DNA from: Iodobacter violaceini
GTDB taxonomy: Bacteria; Pseudomonadota; Gammaproteobacteria; Burkholderiales; Chitinibacteraceae
DNA: 64,000 bases
Direction: 5' to 3'
Assembly (NCBI RefSeq): GCF_011601265.1
Contig: NZ_JAAOLX010000013.1
Location: 1-64,000, forward strand
Positions 14,925 to 26,940 of this stretch are shown here, piece after piece. Within the stretch, counting starts at the first letter, position 1. Every line of letters begins with the position of its first letter. The position numbers and the translations under genes were made by a program. Under the pieces are notes generated by a model that worked only from the letters and a program-made list of their open reading frames with translations, was not told the origin of the DNA and did not search any database.

Positions 14925-17900
14925 ACAGCGCTAATTTTTTGCTGCTTATCAGCATTTCTTCAAACGCCGCTGCAGTAACAGGTTTACTAAATAAGAAACC
15001 CTGAATTGATGCAGTTTGTGTTTGTTTTAAAAATGCCAGTTGTTCGCGTGTTTCTACGCCTTCTGCCAGTACATCCATTCCCAGTGTTTGCCCCAGACCA
15101 ATAATGGCCAATACAATTGCAGCATCATTATTATTACTGCAGGCATCCCTTACAAAGCTCTGGTCTATTTTTAGCTTATTAAAAGCAAATTGTTTTAAAT
15201 AGCTCAGGCTGGAATAACCCGTTCCAAAATCATCTAAAGACAGTTTTACGCCAAGCTGTTTAATACCATGCAGGGTAGACATCACTTGTTTAACCTCCTG
15301 CATAATCACCGATTCGGTTACTTCTAATTCCAGATGGCGGGCATCGAGTGCGGCATCATTTAAGGCCGAGGTAATGATTTCTAAGAAATTAGCCTGGTGT
15401 AACTGGTGGGGGGATAAATTCACCGCCATATTAATCGGAGCTAATCCCATTGATTGCCATGCAGCAGCCTGGCGGCAGGCTTCTTTTAACACCCAATTGC
15501 CAATCGGGATAATTAAACGGCTTTCTTCTGCAATGGGTATAAATTTAGTGGGCGATATCAGCCCATGCTTAGGGTGATTCCAGCGAATAAGTGCTTCTGC
15601 ACCAATGATTGTTCCGTCTTTAAGGCTGAGCTGCGGCTGGTAATAAAGAATAAACTCATTATTAAGCAGCGCGGTGCGCATGCTGGTTTCCAGTTCCAGC
15701 CTTTCTGAAGCACGGGCATTCATTTCAGGCGTGAAATATTGAAAATTGCTGCGCCCCTGTGCTTTTGCCTGAAACATAGCCACATCGGCGTTGCGAATTA
15801 AATCATCTGCTGTTGTGCCGTCTTCAGGATAAATACTGATACCAATTGAAGTAGAGGTTGAGAAATGCCCGGCCTCTAATTCAAAGGGTTTGGCAAAGGA
15901 AGCCAAAATAGCTTCTGCAATGGACCCCGCAATCAGGGAATGGGAGATATTGGTCAGCACAATGACAAATTCATCCCCTCCTAATCTCGCCAGAATATCT
16001 CCCGGGCTGATTAGTTTTTTAAAGCGGTTCGCTACCTGAGCCAAAACGGCATCTCCTGCGGCATGGCCCAGGGAGTCATTAATCGTTTTAAAACGATCTA
16101 AATCCAAAAAGAAAACCGCTAAGTTTTGCTGATTGCGCTCTGCTGAGGCAAGCGCAAGCCTGAGTTCATCACGCAGTAAATTGCGATTAGCCAAGCCTGT
16201 AACAGAATCGAAATTCGCTAATTCAACGATGCGCTCCTGGGCTTCTTTGCGCTCAGTAATATCGGTCATGGTGCCAATAATGCGGGTGGGTTTGCCACTG
16301 GAATCAAATGCGACAAATTTACCGCGCGATTGAAACCAGCGGTATTCTCCTGACTGTGTTTTACGGCGATATTCGCTGATTAATTGCGGCGCTTCCCCTT
16401 TCAAGTATTGCTGAAAATGGGCAAGCGATTGTTCTTTATCATCAGGATGAACCTGTGCCTGCCATTTTTTAAAGCTTTCATCTCCGGGCTTTAAGCCCAG
16501 CAGCCTGTCATATTCAGGGCTGGTAATGGCAGTTTGATCGCCAGTCATCTGCATATCAAATAAGCCAGTATTTGAGGCTTCCAGGGCCAGCCGCAGCTGT
16601 TGCTCACTTTTAATAATGGCAAGCTCAGCCAGACGGCGCTCGGAGATATCCCGGACGACAGCGCAATTGAATTCCAGCTTTTTAAAGACAATAAAATTAG
16701 AGTTGATCTCGGTAGGAATGCTGCTTCCATTACGCGCTTTAAGTGAAATTTCATCTCTTAAATGTTTATGGGTTTTTAATTTCTGCCAGAATTTAAGCCA
16801 GTAATCCGGGTTGAATGTGGGGTTAATATCGCGCAATTGCATAGAAAGCAGCTCTGATTCGCTATAACCCAGCCGGGTACATGCAGTGGTATTCACATAG
16901 CGGATGCGGCCCATGGCGTCCAGCCAGATGGCCATATCCGCACCATGCTCTACTGCAACTTTGGTGAGATAAAGATCCGCTTCGGTTTTTTCTAAACGAG
17001 ATAACTGGCGAAATACATAAACGAGCAGAAGCGCGCCAAAGAGCAGCATTAAAAAAGTAATGCCAATATTAAGCAGGCTTTCGTTTTTCCATGAGCGTAA
17101 TGCTTCGTCTTTATCTATGCCTACCGAAATACCAAGATGCCATTGCTCCAGATATCGCCAGCCAAAAATGCGTGTCATTTGCTCAACCTGGCTGTGCTCA
17201 GTAAAGAGGCCACTTTCTTTACGCGCAAAATGATCGCCAAAAAATTCTTTGCCTGATATATCCCGGCCAACATCCCGATCGTTATGCGGAAAGCTGGCAA
17301 GAGAAATGCCATCATCCCTGAATAAACGAATAACAATGCCTTTTCTCTGGCTGAGTGAAGAATAGAAGCGCTCAAAATAGCCAGGGTTAATGCCTGCAAT
17401 TAATACGCCATTAAATTGGCCTTGTTTATCAATTAAGGGGCGAACCAGAGGAATAATATCGAGGTTACCGCTGGGGTCTGCCTGCTGCTCAGCAATATAA
17501 AAGCGCGCCTGTGGCTGCATTTTTGGGGCGCTAAAGCTCATTGACTGAGAAATATTATGCTCGGGAGCGGGGTGTTGCAGGGTGGAGGCCGTGATATTGC
17601 CTTGCGAATCGGCCGCTGCAAAGGTGCTGAGCTGGGGGTACTGGCTCAGCTGGCGGCTTAGAAATGCGTACAGGCAAGGCTCATTTCTGGCGGCAAGGCA
17701 GCTTTGAAAAATATCATCGTTTTGAATCTTATACAGCCCCTGCAGGCTGTTTTCCATGCTGCGGCTTAAGTGCTCATCAATGGCCCGCGCCATGGTCAGA
17801 ATTTCTTTTTCGCTGCTGTGTAAAGTGTCTTTATAGTCCCGGTAAACAGACCAGCTGACTGCGGCAATCGTAAAAATAAAGATAGAGCTGGAAAGCACAA

Positions 17901-17970
17901 TCAATAAGCGGCGAATCTGCTCAAAAGAGTGTTCGGCATCGGGAGAGGATGCCGCTTGAGGATGAGACAC
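14923..17970 (-). CDS. Cache-PAS-GGDEF-EAL membrane protein (cyclic di-GMP turnover)
   Basis: 1015 residues, GTG start at 17970 with AAGGTG just upstream. Order: short cytoplasmic N-terminus; transmembrane helix (about 24-44); periplasmic double-Cache sensor; second helix ([20 protein letters not shown], about 300-320); two PAS domains with PAC tails (about 335-580); GGDEF domain with intact [13 protein letters not shown] domain with [31 protein letters not shown] and AEGVET. Both catalytic signatures look intact, so either synthesis or hydrolysis of c-di-GMP is possible. Single-gene unit; the periplasmic ligand is unknown. Confidence 0.93.
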   Translation of the reverse strand: MSHPQAASSPDAEHSFEQIRRLLIVLSSSIFIFTIAAVSWSVYRDYKDTLHSSEKEILTMARAIDEHLSRSMENSLQGLYKIQNDDIFQSCLAARNEPCLYAFLSRQLSQYPQLSTFAAADSQGNITASTLQHPAPEHNISQSMSFSAPKMQPQARFYIAEQQADPSGNLDIIPLVRPLIDKQGQFNGVLIAGINPGYFERFYSSLSQRKGIVIRLFRDDGISLASFPHNDRDVGRDISGKEFFGDHFARKESGLFTEHSQVEQMTRIFGWRYLEQWHLGISVGIDKDEALRSWKNESLLNIGITFLMLLFGALLLVYVFRQLSRLEKTEADLYLTKVAVEHGADMAIWLDAMGRIRYVNTTACTRLGYSESELLSMQLRDINPTFNPDYWLKFWQKLKTHKHLRDEISLKARNGSSIPTEINSNFIVFKKLEFNCAVVRDISERRLAELAIIKSEQQLRLALEASNTGLFDMQMTGDQTAITSPEYDRLLGLKPGDESFKKWQAQVHPDDKEQSLAHFQQYLKGEAPQLISEYRRKTQSGEYRWFQSRGKFVAFDSSGKPTRIIGTMTDITERKEAQERIVELANFDSVTGLANRNLLRDELRLALASAERNQQNLAVFFLDLDRFKTINDSLGHAAGDAVLAQVANRFKKLISPGDILARLGGDEFVIVLTNISHSLIAGSIAEAILASFAKPFELEAGHFSTSTSIGISIYPEDGTTADDLIRNADVAMFQAKAQGRSNFQYFTPEMNARASERLELETSMRTALLNNEFILYYQPQLSLKDGTIIGAEALIRWNHPKHGLISPTKFIPIAEESRLIIPIGNWVLKEACRQAAAWQSMGLAPINMAVNLSPHQLHQANFLEIITSALNDAALDARHLELEVTESVIMQEVKQVMSTLHGIKQLGVKLSLDDFGTGYSSLSYLKQFAFNKLKIDQSFVRDACSNNNDAAIVLAIIGLGQTLGMDVLAEGVETREQLAFLKQTQTASIQGFLFSKPVTAAAFEEMLISSKKLAL

Positions 17971-18129
17971 ACAGTCACCTTAAATAAATACAAAATAAAA
18001 ATTAAAGCGCTGAGCTTAAGGGAGAAATCGCGGCACATTATCCCATCGGTTAAAACAGGCTTAATGTAATGTGATCTACTTAAGCTTGGGCTGGGTAATG
18101 ACTTTGTTATAGGCAATATAAATCAGCCT

Positions 18130-18209
18130 GTGCAGGGCAGACGGAGCCAGCGCGCTGTGCGCTGGTCCTTTTGAATTTGCTGATGCAGCCAGCGCAGTGC
18201 GCCGGCTGG
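18130..18209 (-). terminator. hairpins downstream of rlpA
   Basis: Two GC-rich inverted repeats (CCAGCGC/GCGCTGG near 18150; CAGCCGGCGCA/TGCGCTGGCTG, one mismatch, near 18186-18208) right after the rlpA stop. Only a weak T tract follows on the minus strand, so termination is plausible but not certain. Confidence 0.4.
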
Positions 18210-18210
18210 T

Positions 18211-19146
18211 TTAGTGGCTGAGTACGGCGGGCAGCTGGTAATCGCCACTGATTCTGGCGGCTGCCAGCTCGGCACTTTTTCTGTCAGGGTAGGGGCCAAG
18301 CCTTACCCGGTGAAGCTGGCCTATGGTCTGAATCAGCAGCTTGCTTGAGTCGCTGTCCAGCTGGCTGGATAAGTGATTGCGGAAGTTTTCGGCATTGGCT
18401 AAAGAGCCAAATGCGCCCAGTTGCAAGTAGATTGCACCATTACCTGCATCGGCCAGCGGAATGCTGACGGGTTTGGGTTTGGCTGCAATTACGGGCTGAA
18501 CGGCTGCGGCCACACTGCCTGGCGTGTCGCTGGCGAGTAAGCTTTCAACCTCTACTTCGGCACTGCCTTCCATGGTGTAGCCCAGGCGGCAGGCGGCCAG
18601 AAAAGACAGATCCATCACGCGGCCATGCAAAAACGGCCCTCTGTCATTGACGCGCACAATAATGCTGCGGCCATTTTTTACATTGGTGACGCGGGCATAC
18701 GATGGGATGGGCAAGGTAGGATGCGCTGCCGTAATGGCGAACATATCGTAGATTTCACCAGTCGATGTTTTTTGCCCGTGAAATTTGCGCCCGTACCATG
18801 ATGCAGTGCCACGTTGTTTTAATTCGCCAGGCCGTGGCAGCGGGGTGAAATTTTGTCCCAGCACGGTATAAGGATTATTTGCCCAGCGGTGCAGCGGCTC
18901 CCAGCGTGGCAAAGGCTCAGGGATCTGATCTATCCCTGAGGGAAATGAATCCATCGGGCCATCATCTTTGTAAAAAGCGCCGCCCCCTTTGGCCGAGTAG
19001 TTGCAGCTGTACTGCGGCGGCGTAGTCGGGCCTGGTGGTAAATTAGCTGGTAAGGGCTTGCCAGGCTGAGCCGGGGGCAGAGGTGTGGTGCTGCAGGCTG
19101 CCAGCAGGAGGGCGGCGATCAGCGGTGAATAATGTGTTAGCTTCAT
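18211..19146 (-). CDS. rlpA: RlpA-type septal ring lytic transglycosylase, lipoprotein
   Basis: 311 residues. Lipoprotein signal with lipobox LAAC (Cys18). A Pro-rich linker precedes the double-psi beta-barrel domain (GTASWYGRKFHGQKTSTGE, AITAAHPTLP, IIVRVNDRGPFLHGR) that carries the His and Asp catalytic residues of RlpA. A C-terminal SPOR domain (AIYLQLGAFGSLANAENFR ... VRLGPYPDRKSAE) binds denuded peptidoglycan. In Pseudomonas RlpA cleaves glycan strands without stem peptides. Start overlaps the rodA stop as ATGA; last gene of the rod-shape operon. Confidence 0.95.
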   Translation of the reverse strand: MKLTHYSPLIAALLLAACSTTPLPPAQPGKPLPANLPPGPTTPPQYSCNYSAKGGGAFYKDDGPMDSFPSGIDQIPEPLPRWEPLHRWANNPYTVLGQNFTPLPRPGELKQRGTASWYGRKFHGQKTSTGEIYDMFAITAAHPTLPIPSYARVTNVKNGRSIIVRVNDRGPFLHGRVMDLSFLAACRLGYTMEGSAEVEVESLLASDTPGSVAAAVQPVIAAKPKPVSIPLADAGNGAIYLQLGAFGSLANAENFRNHLSSQLDSDSSKLLIQTIGQLHRVRLGPYPDRKSAELAAARISGDYQLPAVLSH

Positions 19147-20255
19147 GATTTCATCAACTTACGATCACCCTGCACACTCATTAAAAGGCCAAAGCCGGTC
19201 AGCAGCGACACCATCGATGTGCCGCCATAAGAGACCAGTGGCAGCGGAACGCCTACTACGGGCAGAATTCCGGAAACCATACCCATATTAACGAAAGCGT
19301 AGGTAAAAAATGTCAGCGTAATCGCCCCGGCTAATAAACGCCCAAACTGGGTTGAGGCGTTATTGGCAATAATTAAACCGCGGCCAATCAGCAGCAAATA
19401 TAAAATTAACAGGATGGCATTGCCCAAAAGGCCGAATTCCTCGCCAAACACGGCAAAGATAAAGTCTGTGGTGCGCTCCGGAATAAAATCCAGATGGGTT
19501 TGTGTGCCGTTTAGCCAGCCCTTACCAAAGATTCCACCTGAGCCAATTGCAATTGTGCCCTGAATAATATGGTAGCCGGCGCCCAGCGGATCTTGCATGG
19601 GATCAAGCATGGTGGCAATACGGCGGCATTGGTATTCGTGCAGAATATTAATGCAGGAGTTCCAGTGCATGACTATATAGGCCAGCCCGCCGCCCGCCGC
19701 CCCCATCAGGCCGATAAACTTCCATGATAAGCCGGCAAAAAACAGCACATAAAAGCCGGATGATGCAATCAGCAGGCTGGTGCCCAAGTCGGGCTGTTTC
19801 ATAATCAGGCCAACCGGCACAATCATCAGCAAGGCCGCAAACAGGTAGTGTTTCCAGCGGATGCTGGTTTCAAAGTGATGAAAGTACCATGCCAGCATCA
19901 TAGGCAAGGCCAGCTTCATCAGCTCTGAAGGCTGAATTTTTGTGACCCCAATATGCAGCCAGCGGCGTGCGCCGTGGCTGATATCACCAAAGAGCGCCAC
20001 GGCAATCAGCAGCAGTAAACCCACCACATAAGCCGGTACGGCGAGGCGGATCAGGGTTTGCTGGGAGGTATTAGCGACCAGCCACATCACCGTCAGGGCG
20101 ATGCCCATAAAGGTAATTTTGTTGATGATCATGTCCAGATCGCGGTTGGACGCAGAAAACAACAAAATCGTGGAAAGCACAAGCACCAAAATGGTAAACA
20201 GTAAAAGCCAGGGATCAATTGGCCGGATAAAGCGGCCCCAAAGATGCTTAATCAC
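19143..20255 (-). CDS. rodA: peptidoglycan glycosyltransferase RodA
   Basis: 370 residues of the SEDS family with about ten membrane segments. I take the GTG at 20255 as start: AGAGGAG lies seven bases upstream, and the longer frame to 20390 only runs into mrdA. Overlap with mrdA is 8 bases. Motifs: WLHIGVTKIQPSELMKLALP, KQPDLGTSLL, GTQTHLDFIPERTTDFIFAV and GVPLPLVSYGGTSMVSLLTG. RodA polymerises glycan strands in the elongasome with PBP2. Confidence 0.97.
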   Translation of the reverse strand: MIKHLWGRFIRPIDPWLLLFTILVLVLSTILLFSASNRDLDMIINKITFMGIALTVMWLVANTSQQTLIRLAVPAYVVGLLLLIAVALFGDISHGARRWLHIGVTKIQPSELMKLALPMMLAWYFHHFETSIRWKHYLFAALLMIVPVGLIMKQPDLGTSLLIASSGFYVLFFAGLSWKFIGLMGAAGGGLAYIVMHWNSCINILHEYQCRRIATMLDPMQDPLGAGYHIIQGTIAIGSGGIFGKGWLNGTQTHLDFIPERTTDFIFAVFGEEFGLLGNAILLILYLLLIGRGLIIANNASTQFGRLLAGAITLTFFTYAFVNMGMVSGILPVVGVPLPLVSYGGTSMVSLLTGFGLLMSVQGDRKLMKS

Positions 20256-22170
20256 CGATGATCTCCTCTGTGCTGCTTGCTGCCTGAGGAGCCGCGCTGC
20301 TGGCTGCCGCTTTAGGGATGGCAGGCATTTTGCCGGTAAGATAAAAATCCAGCGCCTGTCTTGCAATCGGAGCTGCCGCCTGTGCGCCAAACCCCCCGTT
20401 TTCTACAATAACGGCGAGTGCAATGGTCGGCTTGTCTGCCGGGGCAAAAACAATAAACCAAGAGTGATCGCGTAAACGCTCGCTGATGTTTTTATTATAT
20501 TTACTGCCTTTCAGGCTATACACCTGCGCCGTACCGGTTTTACCCGCGGCAACATAAGTAGCACCAGCAAAAGTACGTGCTCCGGTTCCTTCGCGGATCA
20601 CCCCTTCCATACCCCGGATCACCCGCTCTGTATTTTCACTTTTCCAGTTCATGGTTTTAACGGGCTGTGGCTCCACAATTTTTACAATCCCGGTGATGGG
20701 ATCAATGATTTTGCCAACGGCGTGCGGGCGGAACATTACGCCGCGATTAGCCAGCGTGGCGGTTGCATGGGCCATTTGCATCGGCGTGTAGCTGTTATAT
20801 CCCTGGCCAATCCCAATCGAAACGGTTTCGCCTGAATACCATTTTTGCGTGGCGGGTGTTTTAAAGCGTTTTTTCTTCCATTCCGGGCTGGGCAAAACGC
20901 CTGGACGTTCGCCATTCAGGTCGACACCGGTAGGGCTGCCAAAATCGAGCGTGCTCATAAATCTGGCGATATTGTCGATGCCCATTTGTACGGCAAGCTG
21001 GTAGAAATAGGTGTCGCTGGATACCACAATCGAGCGGTCAAAGCTCATTGAGCCATAACCACCGGCATGTGAATCGCGGAATTTATTATTGCCATACATA
21101 AAATAGCCGGGATCGCTGATGGTTTGCCGTGTCAGCGGGAAATCCCCTTCGAGGGCCGCTAAAGCCATAAATGGTTTAAAGGTTGATCCGGGAGGATATT
21201 CGCCGCGAATCGCCCGGTTGAGCAAAGGCTTATCAATCGAGGTATTGAGCTCATTCCAGTTTAATGGATCAATTCCATCCACAAATAAATTGGGATCAAA
21301 GCCCGGCTTGGAAACCATGGCTAATAAGCCGCCGGTTTTAGGATCAATAGCGACTAATGAGCCACGGCGCTTATCAAATAAATCTTCTACTACTTTTTGC
21401 AATTTAATATCGACAGACAGCGTGAGATCACTGCCGGGCACAGGCGGCGTGCGGCGTAAGGTGCGCACGGCCCGTCCGCCGGAATCAATTTCAACTTCTT
21501 CAAAGCCGGTTTTGCCATGCAATTGCTGCTCGTAGCTTTGCTCAATCCCAATTTTGCCTAAATGATCGGTGCCACGGTAATTGGCGGCAACACCGTCTTC
21601 GTCGAGTTGTTCTAAATCTTTGGTATTGATACGGCCAATATAGCCAATTAAATGGCTGGCGATTTCGCCTAATGGGTAATGTCTGAATAAACGCGCTTTA
21701 ATTTCTACGCCGGGAAAGCGGTAGCTGTTGGCCGCAAAGCGGGCGACTTCTTCATCGCTTAAACGGGTGCGGATAGGCAGCGTTTCAAAATCACGTGTTT
21801 CATCACGCAGCTTTTTAAAGCGGCGTTTATCTTTGGCCGTGATTTCGATAATGCCGGATAGCTGCTCGATTGTTTCTTCCAGATTGGCCTGCTTGGAAGG
21901 GGTGATTTCCAGCGTATAAGCAGAAAAATTATGCGCCAGAATAACGCCGTTTCTGTCCCGGATAATGCCGCGCGATGGCGGAATCGGCACGAGAGAAATT
22001 CGGTTTTGCTCGGCCAGCGTCATGTATTTATCGTGCTGAACAGCTTGCAGCCAAAAAAAACGGCCAAACAGCAGGGAAAAAAGAGATAAAACAAAAAGAG
22101 CAGCCGCGATGATTCGCAGCTGGAAAGCGTATCGCTCTCTATGCTGATTTTTAAGTTCGCCGCGGCTCAT
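20248..22170 (-). CDS. mrdA: penicillin-binding protein 2
   Basis: 640 residues. One N-terminal membrane helix (IIAAALFVLSLFSLLFGRFF), a pedestal domain and a C-terminal transpeptidase with GSTFK (active-site Ser), SSD (VVSSDTYFY) and KTGTAQ. Length is typical for class B PBP2. Transpeptidase partner of RodA in cell elongation. Starts within the mreD stop (ATGA overlap). The extreme C-terminus is Ala/Ser-rich (ASSAAPQAASS). Confidence 0.97.
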   Translation of the reverse strand: MSRGELKNQHRERYAFQLRIIAAALFVLSLFSLLFGRFFWLQAVQHDKYMTLAEQNRISLVPIPPSRGIIRDRNGVILAHNFSAYTLEITPSKQANLEETIEQLSGIIEITAKDKRRFKKLRDETRDFETLPIRTRLSDEEVARFAANSYRFPGVEIKARLFRHYPLGEIASHLIGYIGRINTKDLEQLDEDGVAANYRGTDHLGKIGIEQSYEQQLHGKTGFEEVEIDSGGRAVRTLRRTPPVPGSDLTLSVDIKLQKVVEDLFDKRRGSLVAIDPKTGGLLAMVSKPGFDPNLFVDGIDPLNWNELNTSIDKPLLNRAIRGEYPPGSTFKPFMALAALEGDFPLTRQTISDPGYFMYGNNKFRDSHAGGYGSMSFDRSIVVSSDTYFYQLAVQMGIDNIARFMSTLDFGSPTGVDLNGERPGVLPSPEWKKKRFKTPATQKWYSGETVSIGIGQGYNSYTPMQMAHATATLANRGVMFRPHAVGKIIDPITGIVKIVEPQPVKTMNWKSENTERVIRGMEGVIREGTGARTFAGATYVAAGKTGTAQVYSLKGSKYNKNISERLRDHSWFIVFAPADKPTIALAVIVENGGFGAQAAAPIARQALDFYLTGKMPAIPKAAASSAAPQAASSTEEIIGD

Positions 22171-22673
22171 AGTTCTTCAGTCGTCGGTCTGCGTTGATGA
22201 GAGAGCAGAATATTTGAAAGGGGGGGCCAGATAAATGCAGCAACAAAACATCCTGCAAAATAGGCCCAGCCAGGGAAAGGTGCACCCATTGCAGTACGCA
22301 GGGCCAGCATCAGCGCCTGCCCGGACAGCATCAGTGCTAAAGCAACAAAAGCCTGCTGCCAAAATGGGAAAACGGCCAGCTGGCGCTGACGTGCCAGTGT
22401 AAGGTAGGCGATCACGGTATAGGCAAGTGCATGCTGGCCAAGAATATTCCCGTCGGCCACATCCATTAATAGCCCCAGAAAAAAGGCCCAGCCCACACCC
22501 ACACGACGGGGCTGGTTGAGTGTCCAGTAGATAATAAATAAAGCGACAAAATCCGGTGCAAAGCCGATCAGGCCTGCCTGCCAGGGCAACAGATTAATGG
22601 CAAGCGACAGAACAAAGGTCAGCAGGATGAAACCACTGCTGACCGGGCGAAGTAATTGACGTGAAACAGGCAT
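22167..22673 (-). CDS. mreD: rod shape-determining protein MreD
   Basis: 168 residues, five or six membrane helices (FILLTFVLSLAINLLPW, FVALFIIYWTLNQP, VGWAFFLGLLMDVADGN, LAYTVIAYLTLA and others). GLLMDVADGNILGQHALAY is the recognisable MreD signature. Its first base is the last base of the mreC stop codon, so the genes are translationally linked. Confidence 0.95.
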   Translation of the reverse strand: MPVSRQLLRPVSSGFILLTFVLSLAINLLPWQAGLIGFAPDFVALFIIYWTLNQPRRVGVGWAFFLGLLMDVADGNILGQHALAYTVIAYLTLARQRQLAVFPFWQQAFVALALMLSGQALMLALRTAMGAPFPGWAYFAGCFVAAFIWPPLSNILLSHQRRPTTEEL

Positions 22674-23563
22674 TAGCGACCCTTCTTTTTCTTGGCCCCA
22701 GCCGTTTCCGAAGCATTGGCTGGATAAGGGGCAGCGGCTTGATTGTGATCTAAAATAAGTAAGAAGCGATGTTGCTCAATACCTGCCAGAGGGGTGCAAT
22801 AAATTCGGGCAAAGGCATTGCCGGTATTGCGTTCGATTTTTTGCACTTTGGCTACAGGTAATCCTTGCGGATATAAACCATCAATACCTGAAGTAATCAG
22901 AATATCGCCTTCTTTAATTTCTGAATTAGATGACATATTGCGAATTTCAAGCGGTAAACCACGCCCCATTCCATAAATCACCGTACGCAACTGATTGCGC
23001 TCAATCTGTACCGGCACCATATGATTACGATCAGAAATCAGCCGCACTTCACTGGTCATTGATTGCACCCGGACCACCTGACCTACCACGCCGCTGGCAT
23101 CTACAACAATTTGCCCTTCACTGATCTTGGCTCTTTCACCCCGATCGACAATCAGGCGGGCGGTAAACGGATCGCGGCCATTGTAGAGGATTTCTGTAAG
23201 CTGGCTGGGCTGGCTGGCCTGAACACTATTGAGCTGCCTCAGGCGGGCGTTTTCTGCTTCCAGTGATTTTAATTTCATCGCGTTAACACTGGCTAAGAGC
23301 TGGGCATCGTGCAGTTTACGGTTTTCCCCCAGTAGCTCAGCTTGCCTTGATAAAAAGGTGCTGGTGTCTCTGAGTACCTCGAATGGCGCGGTGACCAGCC
23401 ATTGCAAAGGGTAAAGCAGGATAGAGAGCTGCTGGCGGACAGGCCCGAGCATCTGATAGTTGGCGTCCCCTACTATCAAACTAACAGACAGGACAGAAAA
23501 CAGGAAAAACCGCGTCAGCGGTTTTGGTCCCTGCTTAAAAAAGGCGGGCTGAGAGGCTTGCAT
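22673..23563 (-). CDS. mreC: rod shape-determining protein MreC
   Basis: 296 residues: cytoplasmic N-terminus, one membrane helix (FFLFSVLSVSLIVGDANY region), a coiled coil (about 80-115, NAMKLKSLEAENARLRQL) and the periplasmic beta-domain (IVDRGERAKISEGQIVVDA, GVVGQVVRVQSMTSEVRLI, GDILITSGIDGLYPQGLPVA). It links MreB to PBP2 and RodA. The C-terminus is Lys-rich (AKKKKGR). A 122-base gap with a hairpin separates it from mreB. Confidence 0.96.
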   Translation of the reverse strand: MQASQPAFFKQGPKPLTRFFLFSVLSVSLIVGDANYQMLGPVRQQLSILLYPLQWLVTAPFEVLRDTSTFLSRQAELLGENRKLHDAQLLASVNAMKLKSLEAENARLRQLNSVQASQPSQLTEILYNGRDPFTARLIVDRGERAKISEGQIVVDASGVVGQVVRVQSMTSEVRLISDRNHMVPVQIERNQLRTVIYGMGRGLPLEIRNMSSNSEIKEGDILITSGIDGLYPQGLPVAKVQKIERNTGNAFARIYCTPLAGIEQHRFLLILDHNQAAAPYPANASETAGAKKKKGR

Positions 23564-23595
23564 GAAAGACGGCCGATGTTTCTCAAAAGCTAAGT

Positions 23596-23632
23596 AAAAC
23601 GCAAACCACCTCTTTAAGCGGGTGGTTTGCGT
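23596..23632 (-). terminator. hairpin between mreB and mreC, attenuator-like
   Basis: A perfect 10-base stem (GCAAACCACC at 23601-23610, GGTGGTTTGC at 23621-23630) with a 10-base loop. On the minus strand it is followed by GTTTTAC. It could reduce transcription of mreCD-mrdA-rodA relative to mreB; partial read-through is inferred because no separate promoter is obvious. Confidence 0.6.
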
Positions 23633-23685
23633 GTGTTTTATCGCAAATCGTTATTTCATACGACTTGCCGCCTCACGATGAGCGC

Positions 23686-25153
<1,468 letters not shown>

Positions 25154-25441
25154 ATGTCCCTGTCTATTGAAGATGTAGCGCGCATCGCCCGCTTGTCCCG
25201 CATCGCGGTGACCGGTGATGAATTAGCGGCTACCCAAGGCCAGTTAAACCAAATTCTTACTTTGATTGAAGAAATGCGTGCCGTCGATACCACAGGTATC
25301 GAGCCGATGGCGCATGCGCAGGATGTGATGCTGCGTTTGCGTGACGATGTGGCGCGTGAGCCCGATCGTCGCGAAGCATGGCAGGCGGTGGCGCCAGCAG
25401 TTGAAGCTGGCTTATATCTTGTTCCGCAAGTGATTGAGTGA
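25154..25441 (+). CDS. gatC: Asp-tRNA(Asn)/Glu-tRNA(Gln) amidotransferase subunit C
   Basis: 95 residues from ATG 25154 (GGGG about 10 bases upstream); the longer frame from 25082 is unlikely. Family landmarks: [41 protein letters not shown] and [14 protein letters not shown]. GatC clasps GatA and GatB in the GatCAB complex, which corrects misacylated Glu-tRNA(Gln) and/or Asp-tRNA(Asn). Confidence 0.96.
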   Translation: MSLSIEDVARIARLSRIAVTGDELAATQGQLNQILTLIEEMRAVDTTGIEPMAHAQDVMLRLRDDVAREPDRREAWQAVAPAVEAGLYLVPQVIE

Positions 25442-25470
25442 GGGGCAGGGGTTATCCCCGCTAAAAAATA

Positions 25471-26919
25471 ATGATAGAAAAATCAGTAAAACAACTGTCG
25501 GCCATGCTGGCCGCCAAAGAAATTTCTGCGGTAGAAATGGCCAGCGAATATTTAGCACGCGCTAAAGCCATGCAGGACTTGAATGCCTTTATTACTTTGG
25601 ATGAGGATAAAACCCTTGCCGAAGCAAAAGCCGCTGATGCGCTGCTGGCCAATGGCCAGGCGGGTGTTCTGACTGGTGTGCCGATTGCGCAAAAAGATAT
25701 TTTTTGCCAGCAGGGCTGGAAAACCAGCTGTGGCTCCAAAATGCTGGATAACTTTGTTGCGCCTTACGACGCCAATGTGATCGAGCTTTGCCGCAAGGCA
25801 GGTTTGGTGAGCTTAGGCCGCACCAATATGGATGAGTTTGCCATGGGCTCATCCAATGAAAACAGCTTTTACGGCGCGGTTAAAAATCCATGGGATAAAT
25901 TAGCTGTGCCAGGTGGCTCATCGGGTGGCTCGGCTGCTGCAGTGGCTGCGCGTCTGGCTCCGATTGCTACGGCAACCGATACCGGTGGCTCGATTCGCCA
26001 GCCTGCGGCATTTTGTGGCGTAACAGGGATTAAGCCTACTTACGGTATTGTCAGCCGCTTTGGGATGATTGCTTTTGCCAGCTCGCTGGACCAGGGTGGC
26101 CCGATCGGTAAAAGCGCTGAAGACTGTGCACTGCTTCTGAATGTGATGGCGGGCTTTGATGAGCGTGATTCCACTTCGCTCGAGCATGCCAAAGAAGATT
26201 ACAGCCGTGATTTAAACGCACCGCTGGCTGGTTTAAGAATTGGCCTGCCTAAGGAATATTTTGCTGAAGGTTTGGCTAGCGATGTGGCTGCCGCAGTAGA
26301 TGCGGCGATCAGCGAATATAAAAAGCTGGGTGCTAGCGTTGTTGAAGTCAGCTTGCCGAATACCAAACTGTCGATTCCAGCTTATTACGTGATTGCCCCG
26401 GCAGAAGCTTCGAGTAATCTGAGCCGCTTTGATGGCGTGCGTTATGGCCATCGCGCTGCGGAATACTCTGGCCTTGCGGATATGTATGAGAAAAGCCGTG
26501 CAGAGGGCTTTGGTGCAGAGGTTAAACGCCGCATTCTGACCGGTACTTATGTACTCAGCCATGGTTATTACGACGCTTATTATCTGCAAGCGCAAAAGAT
26601 CCGCCGCATTATCGCCAACGATTTCCAGGCTGCGTTTGAGCACTGCGATCTGATAGCAGGCCCTGTTGCACCAACGGCTGCCTGGAACCTGGGCGAGAAA
26701 AATGCCGATCCAACTGCAATGTATTTGGAAGACATCTACACACTGGCTGTGAATCTGGCAGGTTTGCCAGGCATGAGCCTGCCTGCGGGCTTTGCTGCCA
26801 ATGGCCGCCCGGTTGGCTTGCAGCTGATTGGTAATTATTTTTCTGAAGCCAAAATGCTGAATGCGGCGCATCAGTTGCAGCAAGTCACCGATTGGCACAC
26901 CCGTGCGCCCAGCCTTTAA
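25471..26919 (+). CDS. gatA: Asp-tRNA(Asn)/Glu-tRNA(Gln) amidotransferase subunit A
   Basis: 482 residues, amidase signature family. The catalytic Ser-cisSer-Lys triad is seen in PIAQKDIFC (Lys), [16 protein letters not shown] (cis-Ser) and [15 protein letters not shown] (nucleophile Ser). [20 protein letters not shown] is another landmark. Releases ammonia from glutamine for GatB. Starts 29 bases after gatC. Confidence 0.98.
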   Translation: MIEKSVKQLSAMLAAKEISAVEMASEYLARAKAMQDLNAFITLDEDKTLAEAKAADALLANGQAGVLTGVPIAQKDIFCQQGWKTSCGSKMLDNFVAPYDANVIELCRKAGLVSLGRTNMDEFAMGSSNENSFYGAVKNPWDKLAVPGGSSGGSAAAVAARLAPIATATDTGGSIRQPAAFCGVTGIKPTYGIVSRFGMIAFASSLDQGGPIGKSAEDCALLLNVMAGFDERDSTSLEHAKEDYSRDLNAPLAGLRIGLPKEYFAEGLASDVAAAVDAAISEYKKLGASVVEVSLPNTKLSIPAYYVIAPAEASSNLSRFDGVRYGHRAAEYSGLADMYEKSRAEGFGAEVKRRILTGTYVLSHGYYDAYYLQAQKIRRIIANDFQAAFEHCDLIAGPVAPTAAWNLGEKNADPTAMYLEDIYTLAVNLAGLPGMSLPAGFAANGRPVGLQLIGNYFSEAKMLNAAHQLQQVTDWHTRAPSL

Positions 26920-26940
26920 GCAGCCATAGGAATCACCAAA

